From: Sipunculus nudus
Lineage: Eukaryota > Annelida > Sipuncula > Golfingiida > Sipunculidae
Reading direction: 5' to 3'
DNA length: 64,000 nucleotides
NCBI GenBank assembly: GCA_026874595.1
Contig: CM049313.1
Location: 33,567,159-33,631,158, forward strand
The position numbers and the translations under genes were made by a program. Shown piece by piece: positions 35,421-44,924 of this stretch (the first letter of the stretch is position 1; each line of letters begins with the position of its first letter). The notes beneath the pieces are model-generated. The model had not been told where the DNA came from. It was given only the letters and a program-made list of their open reading frames with translations, and searched no databases.

Positions 35421-35483
35421 CCAAAAAAGGGTGGTCTATAGAAGCCCAACGTCGGACTCTTTCATATTGGGCGAAAGGTACTT

Positions 35484-36420
35484 TTAACTTCATATGAAGG
35501 ACAGCTGAAAAAGCTTATTGAGTTTTGTCAATCCGAAGATATTATGTTTCCGCCAAGTGACAGCAAATATATCGCTGAATTTTTGTGTATAATTGCTAAC
35601 AGTTCTCCCCGACCTAGGTCCATGCTGCGCAGTGCGTATACAGCTCTATCATGGCTATATCAAACGCTTGGTGAAATTAATCCGGTTGCTGATAAAGACG
35701 TTCAGCTGCTGCTATCAGGTTTGATTAAAACCGGAACATGGTTACCGCGAGGCAAAACTCCAGTTCCACCTGTCCATCCTTTTAACCACCTGTTTCGGGA
35801 ATGGCCGGTCAATGAACTGCTCAGCATAAAATGTCTACGCTTGAAAGTCATTACCCTCTTGGCTTTTGTAATGATGTTGAGGCCATCAGACGTAGCTCCA
35901 CACGCTAATGTTTCCAATCCTTCCACTTGCATGTTTACAAACCTGGTGCTTACTACTGATCATGTGCGTTTTCAGGAAGATGGTTCAATGACATTGGTTT
36001 TGCATGGTATAAAAAACGACTATCAAAGAGAAGGGTTTGAGGTTCATGTAGTACCGACAACAGACAAAATGCTTGATCCTGTCAGTGCTTTACGGGTTTA
36101 TATACAAAGGACTGATAACATAAAGCCTCGCGATTCAAGGCCACTTTTTCTTACCCTCCGCAGGCCATACAAGGCCATTACCAGTGACACAGTTGCAAAA
36201 ACTTTATGTGAGGCAATAGATTTAGTTGGCTTGGGTAATAAAGGCTTTTTTCGCCAAGTCTTTCAGACCAACTGGCGCCACAGTGTCTGTGGTAACCGGC
36301 AATGAACCAGATACTGTTAGGCAAATAGGGCGATGGAAGTCCCGTGAGGTGTTTGAAGCCCACTATGTTCATTCAAAGGCAGATGCATCTTTTTCTGATA
36401 AGTTATTGTCTTATCTTTGA
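35484..36420 (+). pseudogene. Tyrosine recombinase (ORF3), frameshifted
   Basis: The first frame runs to 36305 and includes an N-terminal helical DNA-binding region and LRLKVITLLAFVMMLRPSDV, with the first catalytic Arg in LRPSD. A shift near 36240-36265 continues as SFRPTGATVSVV, VRQIGRWKSREVFEAHYVH with a candidate catalytic Tyr in HYVH, and stops at 36420. These Arg and Tyr motifs are those of DIRS/Ngaro-type integrases, which insert circular DNA by recombination. One frameshift separates the two catalytic halves, so this copy is inactive unless frameshifting is programmed. Confidence 0.85.
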
Positions 36421-36493
36421 CATGTTTCATTCCCACCTCATGCATGTTGGAAGTTTTGGTAAAGATTGTTATTCGGGTCTTTTATACTCTTTA

Positions 36494-36552
36494 AATAAGG
36501 CTTTACCAATTTTATGAAAATGTTTTGAAGTTGTGACAAAAATTTATTAAAA
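36494..36552 (+). repeat. B1 split direct repeat
   Basis: Matches 36720-36779 almost perfectly and directly precedes A2. Confidence 0.92.
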
Positions 36553-36642
36553 TTGGAGTCACACGAGAAACGTTTTAATTAATTCTCTTTGGCGCCACCT
36601 GATGCTTGCGGTGGCGCCATCTGTGTTCTTCTCGTGGTGCAA
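36553..36642 (+). repeat. A2 split direct repeat
   Basis: Second copy of A1; completes the A1-B1-A2-B2 pattern. Confidence 0.92.
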
Positions 36643-36719
36643 GATTAAGTTTTATATTGATGTAATTACTAATTTGAGATACATATTGATGTATAAGGGT
36701 GAATTGCACTATGATGAAG

Positions 36720-36779
36720 AATAAAGGCTTTACCAATTTTATGAAAATGTTTTGAAGTTGTGACAAAAATTTATTAAAA
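36720..36779 (+). repeat. B2 split direct repeat; right end of the Ngaro/PAT-like element
   Basis: Second copy of B1. Just before it, 'agggtgaattgca' (36697-36709) is the inverse of a phrase right after A1 (28410-28421). Confidence 0.9.
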
Positions 36780-36949
36780 CGTACGACAGCTCGGTAGTAA
36801 TCTTACGACTAGTCGTATGGTCGACCACTCATAACGTGGCCCCATGTGTGACCGCAAAGCTCATTCCCTGCGAATTGTCGCAGGTGATCGGCACAACCAG
36901 TCGTGAAAATAAAGTCGTGGGTGATTGTAGGCGATCGTGGGCATGCATG

Positions 36950-37160
36950 ACGGGCTACTTACACGAGGCACTCTCCATGGCTCAGACGGTAGCGTTTGAT
37001 AGTTTCTTGAGGTGGAGGAAACCGGAAAAACCCGGAGAAATCCACCAAGCTTAACCTTGGACGGGCAACTACAACCCACTCTCATAGCCATGCAATCCGG
37101 GGATCGAACGCGGCTTGCCAGCGGAGAGAGCCAAGTGTTTGTCCCCTCGACCGTCTAGTT
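36950..37160 (-). mobile_element. tRNA-derived SINE, copy 2
   Basis: On the minus strand GGTCGAGGGGACAAACACT aligns with the A-box region of copy 1, and GCGTTCGATCCCCGGA is the B box. The body holds 'ggctatgagagtgggttgta' and 'tctccgggtttttccggttt', a central domain of a type seen in many invertebrate SINEs. Confidence 0.65.
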
Positions 37161-37679
37161 TTTATCTACTTGTATTATTTTATATTGTTCAGCATTTGAA
37201 TCCTTGTCACTCGCTGTGTTTTACAATGTTAATGCTTTTCTTCTGTTTTACTGTGTATCAAAGTAACAAGAATGGTTTATACACACTAAATGCCCTTAAT
37301 ATATAGGGCAATAAAATAAAATCATAAACAATAGGGTTATAAGTTTTCTTTTGTTCAAATCATTCTGAGACCACTGCATCACTATTCAGCTAATGTCAAC
37401 CATCTTCAATCCCCGCCCAACAAATCTTCGATTCAGCCCACCACACCCTCCACAATATAGTTTAAATCTAACCACATGCCCCGCACAGCAACACAAAATA
37501 TTCCACTGTTCTTAAGATTATGTATCGATTATAACATTACATTTATTGCACCGTTTGCTGTATATATAATATGGGTTTTGTTGAATATTTGAAGAAATAG
37601 ATGCAATGAAAAAATATGTAGAAAAAAGGGGAATCCAAAACTACAATTTTAATTATTTTTAAAGATATTTTATTAGATT
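37161..37679. other. Non-coding AT-rich sequence
   Basis: Nothing was recognised. Confidence 0.5.
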
Positions 37680-37935
37680 GACCGGACCGCTTGGACTGTC
37701 CACCAAATGGACCTTACCGCTTATAGCTGGATCGGACCAAGCCCGGACCGCATTTGTGAAGAACCGGACCACCACTGGTTAGTAGGCCTGACCCATCTCA
37801 AATTGGGTCTGAACCAATAACTGACGTGAAAAACATTATCAATTTCAGTAAATTACATTGGGATATGGGCCTGTTCCAGGTTGACATTGTTGATCCGTTG
37901 TTGGGTCTGACCGCTAATAAACAAAGAGATAGAAA
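37680..37935. repeat. GGACCG-rich repeat, copy 2
   Basis: Direct-orientation relative of 25930-26220 with the same 'ggcctgacccatct' and 'gggtctgaaccaataact' phrases and GGACCGC words. Confidence 0.6.
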
Positions 37936-38034
37936 CGAATAATTTGATAATCTAATTGCTAAAAAAATATAAAAAGAGGTCTTCAAAAATATTAAAATGA
38001 ATAAATGGGGAATAGAAAACATATATCAGAAACA

Positions 38035-38445
38035 TGGCAAAAAGTCTAATCTCTCTTATTCAAGTATCGCTTTGTTAACCTGACATCGAGTGTATATCTA
38101 GGAGGTGGAGCATGGTGGTGTTAAAGACACAGAACGAGACACATAAAGGTTGTACTGGTTCCCGCGTCCAATTTTGTATGCTAGATGTTGTATGCTAGAT
38201 ATAGGGAAGCAGGGAACCAGCCTAGTGATCATTTGTAAGATTGCGAGGGAACGCGAGAGAACGCGATAAGATCGCGAGGGAACGCGAAAAGATCGCGAGG
38301 GAACGCGAAATGATCGCGAGGGAAAGCGAAAAGATCCCAAGGGAACGCGAAATGATCGCGAGGGCACGCGAAAAGATTGCGAGGGAACGATAAATGATCG
38401 CGAGGGAACGCGAAAAGATCGCGAGGGAACCCGAAATGTTAAGTT
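38035..38445 (-). mobile_element. Interspersed minisatellite-bearing element, copy 2
   Basis: Inverse of 22250-22650. The minisatellite part (about 38245-38440) has nine or so units of 'gatcgcgagggaacgcgaaa'. The open frame through it (RVPSRSF repeats) is an artefact. Confidence 0.65.
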
Positions 38446-38448
38446 CAA

Positions 38449-38500
38449 ACGACCTCGGTTAGTTTTTGGATGGGTGACCGCACATACCGAACAGGGCCCG
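38449..38500 (+). repeat. 5S rRNA-like fragment
   Basis: 'gttaagttcaaacgacctcg', 'gttagtttttggatgggtga' and 'ccgcacatacc' follow the 3' half of animal 5S rRNA, including the box C region (GGATGGGTGACCGC). The 5' half is replaced by the minisatellite. It may be a 5S-derived (SINE3-like) relic or a captured fragment; too short to be a gene. Confidence 0.6.
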
Positions 38501-39228
38501 AGCGAGAGCACGCGAGCAAGGACCATTTCCGGTCGTATATATATTAACGCGCCTTTACTTTCCTATATTTATTAAGTATTATGCTAATAAAAGTTATCTG
38601 ATAATAGGCAGTTATTTTTTATAAAGTCTTCTTCCAACTTCCGTGCAGCTGCTTGTCCCTTTTCGGCCCGCCGAACGCCGCCTGGTGGGTTAACTTGAAA
38701 CAGCTGATAGTTACATGAGTTGCCGTATCAAGTGATCGTACCTATACGCGAAGTAGTGATCATTTTGTGAAGTGATTGAGCTCAGTTTGATTAATCATTT
38801 GCGGACTCCGTATAATTCATGTGACGGGTGGAAGCCCGTTTGTAGGAAATACTGTTAAGCTAACAAAACAAACTGATAAACGACCAAATTATCACTCAAT
38901 TCATATGACCGCTCGAGTGTCAGAGCGGCTCTGCGTCTCTACGGAAGATTATCAAACCGCATGCCTCTAAAATCTCGAACCACAAAAATTCTGCAGGAAG
39001 ATAATTTTCAAATATCCTCCATTATCTCGACCTCTGAGAAAATTAATTATTTTTAAGTGGTCGCCAAATTAGAATAAATACGGTATGTCACTTTAGTGGC
39101 TCCATAGGCACCTGCTACTCCTTCACTTAAAAAAACACCTACACTGGATGATGAGTGTCTAAAAACTATAGGCTAGTTAGTAACTATCATTTATTGCTAG
39201 AAAGAGTCGTGGTACTGTGCCTTACTGC

Positions 39229-39230
<2 letters not shown>
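38501..39230. other. Non-coding sequence
   Basis: No recognisable gene or element. Confidence 0.5.

Positions 39231-39231
<1 letters not shown>

Positions 39232-39299
<68 letters not shown>
39232..39299. repeat. (AT)n microsatellite
   Basis: About 34 AT units. Confidence 0.97.
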
Positions 39300-39302
<3 letters not shown>

Positions 39303-39439
39303 GCAACAGAATAACCTTGGTGAGTCTATGCAATCAGCTTATAGAATTGGCAGTTCTAAACAGAAACCGCCCTTGTAAGATTTAAAGATGACAATTAAAA
39401 AAAAATACTGATATGCGGCATAATAGGATCCTGGTGCTC

Positions 39440-39751
39440 TTCCAGCAGTTTTTGTTACAATCGATCATTTGATACTTGAATTTAGGCTGTCGAGGTTTCT
39501 TGGCATTAAAGGTTTAGCGTTAGATTGGTTTAACTCATATCTAGGTGTTGTAATAGGGTTAGTGTATGTTGCGGCTCATTTGTTCTGTAATACGGTGTTC
39601 CCTAGGGTTTTGTGTTGGGACCAGTTTTATTTACCATTTAAACAATGCGGTTATAAAATATTATTAGAAAATAGGCTTTGAAATGTTCTCTTTATGCAGA
39701 TGATACTCAGCTGAACTCATCATTTCTACCTGCTAATTTTGACCATAATAT
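39440..39751 (+). pseudogene. CR1/L2-type LINE reverse transcriptase, 5' half
   Basis: Reads TIDHLILEFRLSRFLGIKGL, ALDWFNSYL and then, after frame breaks, SLYADDTQL (catalytic box). This is the finger-palm order of CR1/L2-like RTs. The relic is cut by the LTR element inserted at 39752 and continues at 42373. Confidence 0.8.
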
Positions 39752-40541
39752 TGTAACATGTATCTGTTTATTATGCGCAGGAATTTGCATGGCTTGACAT
39801 GTGCCTGGCGTTCTGATTCGTGTTAGGCGCAAGCCCTGTGCGTTGCTATGGGCGACCGCGCTTGTTGAACTCTTGCTTACCCGCAGCGTGTTCGTTGTAG
39901 TCTAAAAGGTTTGAGTTTGTTCTTTGGAATGTTTCGGACTAGAAGCTTTTGGACTTCCGGGGGGGGGAGAAGCTATAAATAAGGGCTGTGTTTGGAGCCG
40001 GCAGAAAGAAAAATACCAGCGGGCACTTAAGGGTGCGACTTTCTCGTCAGTCTTGGGACCTACTCCGATAATTGCACAGTTACAGATATTCTATGGACAA
40101 TATACAGACCTTGTACAGATTTTATATAGATTGTCTTCAGTGTGCCTTTGGGATTTTTTCTAAACTTCAATTTAATTGGACTATTCACCGGGAAAATTTA
40201 CTTGAACTGTCCCCATGGATTATTTGTGCTAAAAGACTCTTTTTGGACTGTGACAGTTGTGGTATTCAGGAATCAAGGCCTAGGATCCGGACTCTGGTGA
40301 TGTACATTTTTATTATTGTTATGTCTTTAATTCTGTGTAATTTTATTGATTTAGTTTATTGTAATGTTAGGATTGTTCTAAAAATAAATTATAATTATTT
40401 GTTAACAAAAAAAACTGACTTCTTTATTCCCCTAGACATTTCACGCTGCCTAGTGTTGCGAAATCTAATTTTTTTTGTCTCCGTGACAAGGGTGTGTGCT
40501 CGTCACGATATCGTGATCTGTTATTATTAGGTTCCAGGACC
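39752..40541 (+). repeat. 5' LTR
   Basis: Starts TGTAAC; contains CTATAAATA followed by 'agggctgtgtttggagccgg', and ends near 'ttattaggttcc'. About 790 bp, against 795 bp for the solo LTR at 26225. Confidence 0.78.
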
Positions 40542-40675
40542 TAAAATTGAGGGCATGTCCGGGAAACTAAATAGTTTTGAACATTTATAAGCCCTTGACC
40601 TAGACACATTGTTTACAATACTTTTTTTACAAGATTTATCTCAGTGATTTGTTGTTATTGTTTTAACATCTTAAC

Positions 40676-41560
40676 ATGGCAGACTTCAAAACCTGAGGCT
40701 TTCGTTGAAGATCCAGACCATGATCTACTTGAACATTTAACAAAAGATCAGTTGGTGCGTTTGGGACAACACTTAGGGCTAGGTGTGAAAAGAGCTTTGA
40801 GAAAGCCTGATGTCATTGCTAAAATCATGCAAGATCTAGTTAGCAAAAGTTTTATTGAAGAGAGTGAAGTAAAAACATAAAAAAATGACAGCCTTGCTAT
40901 GCAGTCAGAATTAAAAAAAATTAGAATGCTACATTAGCTTGCGTTAAATCGACTGGAGTTGGAAAGACTTAAACTAGAACATGGTCTACATGCTGCCCCA
41001 ACTCACAGTTTTGATGTTACTAAACACATAAGACTTGTCCTACCTTTAAAAAAAGAGGTTGATAAATATTTTTTACACTTTGAGGAGGTATCTAAAAAAA
41101 TTAAAATGAATTGGCTAGAACTAAAGAGCTGTTTTTTGATCGCTGGTGTAGTTCTAAAAATGTAATGAAAGATTATGACAATTTGTGCCAGTTGATTTTG
41201 CTTGAAGAATTTAAGCGCTGCATTAACGCAGATGTTAAAACTTTTCTTGATGAGAAAAGTTCTGAAACACTTGATATTGGTGTCAATTAGCTGATGATTA
41301 TTCATTAACACATAAATGTCCTTTACTAGCAAATCAAATCAGGCATTCACAAACAAGAATGTAAATCAGTATGGTCAAAAGAAGTTTAAGGCGCAGTCAC
41401 CCAGTACTAGTCGTCCTAATAGTTAAAAAGAGTCCATTGCTACACCTCAGTCCACGTCCACTGTGTCTGAGTCATAAAGACCAGTCATTTTCAAAGAAAA
41501 TCTGCATGTAATTACTGCGAAAAGGAAGGTCATCTAATATCTTACTGCTGGAAACTTACA
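40676..41560 (+). pseudogene. Gypsy-like Gag, broken
   Basis: ATG at 40676 followed within a few codons by a 1-nt shift into KPEAFVEDPDHDLLEHLTKD, a SAP-like N-terminal domain. Further frame pieces read FDVTKHIRLVLPLKKEVDKY and FLHFEEVSKKI, a capsid-like region. A zinc knuckle CNYCEKEGHLISYC (41507-41548, C-x2-C-x4-H-x4-C) marks the nucleocapsid. At least three frame breaks exist. Confidence 0.78.
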
Positions 41561-41857
41561 AATAAACCAAAGAACAAACCTTCTGGTTTCGTTTCAAAAC
41601 ATATGCATAGCATAGTACAAGAGCCAAGCTCTTTTCATGTAAATAAGGGGTACAACTCCTTTATTGACTCTAAAATAAGTCTGATGCTACGGAGGCCCAC
41701 GTGCCGTCTGACTCCAAAGAAGAATCCGTAGCTTGCGGGGTAAAAAACCTCATTTGACCCCTGCGAGGAGTATCCTCTTAATAAGGCCAAGTCCTTTTAT
41801 GACTTTTGCGAGAGTATTTCAAATGAGGCCAAGTCCTCTTATGACAAACAGAAGTTT

Positions 41858-42140
41858 GTGTCTGCTGAGGAAAATTCCTCTGTTGACTCTCATGAGGAGT
41901 TTGATTGTAATAAGAATGTAGATTCCTTCTGTGACTCTGAAAAAGAGTTTATGACTGACAGTGTCAGTTCTTTGTTTGGTGAAATTGAGGTTGTAGATTC
42001 CTCTCCTGACTCTGAAATGGAGTTATTTGAGCCATTCATACATGATGGGTTTGTATCACTTTTAAATGATTTTTCAGATTCTACCCCTACTAGAATTTTG
42101 GTGGACACTGGTTCAGGCCAAACTCTCATGTCTCTATTGG
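41858..42140 (+). pseudogene. Gypsy-like aspartic protease, N-terminal part
   Basis: An acidic Ser-rich linker ends in TPTRILVDTGSGQTLMSLLV, with the DTGS active-site loop. The frame then runs into the truncated 3' LTR, so the flap and second half of the protease are gone. Confidence 0.7.
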
Positions 42141-42368
42141 TATGTCTTAAATACTGTGTAACTGTATTGATTTAGTGTATTGTAATGTTAGAATTGTTCT
42201 AAGAATAAATAATAATTATTTGTTAACAAGAAACCACTGATTTCTTTATTCCCCTAGACATTTCACGTTGCCTAGTGTTGCAAAATCTTTTTTTTTTTTT
42301 TTTGTCTTCGTAACAAGGGTTTGTGCTCATCACGGTATCGTGATCTGTTATTATTAGGTTTCGTAAAA
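42130..42368 (+). repeat. 3' LTR, 5'-truncated
   Basis: Matches the last ~240 bp of both other LTR copies ('attgatttagtgtattgtaa', 'cgttgcctagtgttg', 'ttattattaggtttcgtaa'). Confidence 0.85.
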
Positions 42369-42372
42369 ATAT

Positions 42373-43030
42373 ATTCAGAATAGAGACCTGTTTAAACGAT
42401 ATTCAGAAATGGATGTAAAACAAATCAACTCACATTTAATAGTGAGAAAACCTGAGGTCATTTTCACTGGTACAGCATATCAAGTACGGAAAGAAAACAA
42501 TCTCCTCTTATCTGTTAGTTGTACCCGCATTGCGTCAGTTCCGAAAGTGCGGATTTGGGGTTTCATTTTTGACAACCGCATGGAACTAAAACCACTTATC
42601 AACTCTATTTGCAAAAGTGCTTAATGTAATCTGTACAATCTTGGACGTATCCGCAAATACCTTATAAGGTCAACTGCGGTTCAGCTAGCACAGAGCTTGA
42701 TTCCTGATGTGTGTTGCACATTTATTTGGATTACCATTAGGTCTACAAAAAAAATTAGAACAGGCTGCCTGCATAGTATGCAGGTCCTCTAAACGTGTTC
42801 ATATCTCCCCTTTTCTTGTAGCGTTTCACTGGTTACCATGCAGTTGCATCTCGCACGCTATTTAAAACTTTGTTACCTACATGAAAGGCCCTCCATGGGG
42901 ATGACACCTTCTTACTTGTCTAACTATTCAAGCTGTACCAAGCCCCTTTCAACATATGGAGGCAGAGCTATTAACTTCTGACCTCCGGCATTGTTGGGTG
43001 AGGATACTGAGATATGTGATTTACTAGACA
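42373..43030 (+). pseudogene. CR1/L2-type LINE reverse transcriptase, 3' half
   Basis: Continues the RT split at 39751: KPEVIFTGTAY, then VRIWGFIFDNRMELKPLINS (the 'LGvifD' box), LYNLGRIRKYL and, after breaks, QAACIVCRSSKRVHISP and HWLP-like words. This is the thumb and C-terminal region of CR1/L2 elements. Several frameshifts and stops. Confidence 0.75.
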
Positions 43031-43748
43031 GATTTAAAGGGACCCAATCACCTATTAAGCATGTTGAGTTAACACGAAAAAATAGCTTCTTCCTTTTAAA
43101 TTAAATCTGTACCTACCAACATATTGCCTTGAAACTGTTTGCTTACTCCTGTAAACAAGTGTTCAAACAGTTGAACGGGCGTGATCACAGGTGTCAGCGC
43201 GTGGGGCCGTGTGCATCGTGGAACTACCACAAGTGTCAATCAGAATATTTTCTGGCTGACTTGGCCAAGAAAATGTAATTATACATGTTCCAGCTGGCTG
43301 AAACACCGCGTGTTGCGGCTCACGATAGGACCTCCGGTCACGCGGCCTTGTTATGGTAAACAGACACATGGACTGTGTTTACCAACACGCAGAGCCATAA
43401 CACTGTGTAAAACAGCCGTATGCGAGAAACTGAGACTGTGCGCTGGGATTGTCTTGCTTGGAAACTTTTGTATAAAGCAAACCTGAAGAGATAATGTGAA
43501 AGTATAGGCATTATATTGCTCCCAATTATGCCCCTTTTCGAGTGCATTAAAAACTTACTGATAAATTCAAGTTCCTAGTGATATTTTATAATTCCTATGT
43601 GAACTTTCAGGTGGATATATTCTCTAAAATAGATATTTTTTATAGTTACAGTAATAATTTCAAGATATATGATGTTGTAGCATTCTTGCCCTTTGATCTG
43701 GACCTCAGTTGGCCAGGGGTGTGGCATCAACACTGATTGACAGTCAAT
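43031..43748. other. Non-coding sequence
   Basis: 'ttaaagggacccaatcacct' at 43036 resembles a MITE end but has no clear partner. A short hairpin GTAAACA..TGTTTAC lies at about 43357-43384. Confidence 0.4.
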
Positions 43749-43924
43749 ATAGTGAACAGGGACGGACTGGGAAGAAAAAAACGGCCCCCGAAATTTGAAT
43801 GAAAGCGGCCCATGGCAGTTAAAATGAGACTAAACACATAAATTGCATAATTTTTTTTTTGTATTGCAAGACTTAAATTACACAACTCAACATTTCTTTT
43901 CTTCTTGCATTTAACATCTATTAG

Positions 43925-44129
43925 TCACATAATTCTCGTCTTATCAAAGAACTCTTCTTTGGGAATGCAGTAATCACAGAGTCTCCGTCCAGAATTTGCA
44001 GAATAACCTTCTCAACTGCTATCAACATGAATGCATTTAGGTTTTTTGATGGATTTTCTGTTTTTGATGAACTTCAGAGTGGAGAAACTCCTCTTACATG
44101 CAACCCGTATTGTTGACAGAGTTAGCAGA
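43925..44129 (-). pseudogene. hAT transposase C-terminal dimerisation domain relic
   Basis: Minus strand reads LLTLSTIRVACKRSFSTLKF then IKNRKSI, the conserved dimerisation motif, followed after a frameshift by LNAFMLIAVEKVIL and ITAFPKKSSLIRREL, the usual C-terminal end. The rest of the transposase, including the catalytic residues, is not visible. Confidence 0.82.
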
Positions 44130-44488
44130 TAATTGTAAATAAACTAAAGGCACCATGGTCAAAATGATTAATTCCATTGACTTTAATGAACATTGAACAT
44201 TTTTTTTGGAGTAGAATAGAAAAATCAAGCATTATCAATGAATTTGTTCATTTTGAAACTACAAAACGTATCATTTAAATTGTAGGCAAATAAAAATGAT
44301 TACTTAATAATGCAACTAAAGTCTAGGTCACATAAACGGCCAAGCTCCGGTGGATTTTTAAAATCGGCCGAGCAGCGAGCTCCTCGCCCATTTTAAATAA
44401 AGGCAAAGTTGATCTGTGTAACAGATCTAGTATGTCCCCGCCTGGTATGGGAATATTTAGAAAAAAGTTGTGAATACATGCATGACAT

Positions 44489-44504
44489 ATATATATATAT
44501 ATAT
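44489..44504. repeat. Short (AT)n tract
   Basis: About eight AT units. Confidence 0.85.
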
Positions 44505-44789
44505 GAGATGATTCAATATCACACAGCCAGATTACGTCTGCAACCTTGAAAACTGCATGAAGGTCATCTGTTTTTGAACCTGGCCAGGCCCTTCATGTGG
44601 TATACGTTAATGCTGAAAGTTTGGTGACTGTGCCTCAAATTCTTTTTGAGTTTTTGCGTGATCATCATTTGAGCATTATTGCTGCTGGGACATTGAAAAA
44701 TGGGTCAAGGTCATTCATGTTCGAACTTGACCTATCTCTATATAAGGTGCAACACTGCACGTTTTGTGACTGTATCTTAAATTTTCTTG

Positions 44790-44924
44790 AGTGACCGCGT
44801 TAACAAAAGTGTGATGGACGGACAGACGGATGGCAAGACGGACGGACGCTCAACATTTCTATGTCCCCCGACAACGGCGCCTTCGGCTACGGCGGAGGAC
44901 AACAATCCGGCGGAGATCCTTCGA
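44790..44924 (+). repeat. GGAC-rich repeat end
   Basis: 'gtgatggacggacagacgga' and 'gacggacggacgctcaacat' followed by 'tatgtccccc' and CGGCG words. It resembles the end of another GGAC-bearing non-autonomous element. Confidence 0.4.

Larger units (their letters stand above)
28325..36779 (+). mobile_element. Ngaro/PAT-like tyrosine-recombinase retrotransposon
   Basis: Contains gag, reverse transcriptase-RNase H and tyrosine recombinase relics in that order, bounded by split direct repeats in the order A1 (28325-28414), ORFs, B1 (36494-36552), A2 (36553-36642), B2 (36720-36779). A1 and A2 differ at only two or three positions over ~90 bp; B1 and B2 at about one over 59. Split direct repeats are a defining trait of Ngaro/PAT-type members of the DIRS order, which integrate through a tyrosine recombinase and leave no target duplication; none is seen here. 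The element has internal deletions and frameshifts and is split by a 4.75-kb insertion at 30292. Confidence 0.9.
39752..42368 (+). mobile_element. Gypsy-like LTR retrotransposon, pol deleted
   Basis: 5' LTR 39752-~40541, internal gag and protease relics, then a 3' LTR missing its first ~550 bp (42130-42368). A 4-bp duplication ATAT flanks the element (39748-39751, 42369-42372), the same length as at the solo LTR of this family. One deletion took RT, RNase H, integrase and the start of the 3' LTR. It is inserted in a LINE. Confidence 0.82.

Noticed and set aside
38449-38500. Functional 5S rRNA gene
   Set aside because: Only the 3' half is recognisable; the 5' half is minisatellite.
38098-38526. 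142-residue frame with RVPSRSF repeats
   Set aside because: It is a read-through of the 20-bp minisatellite and has no independent support.
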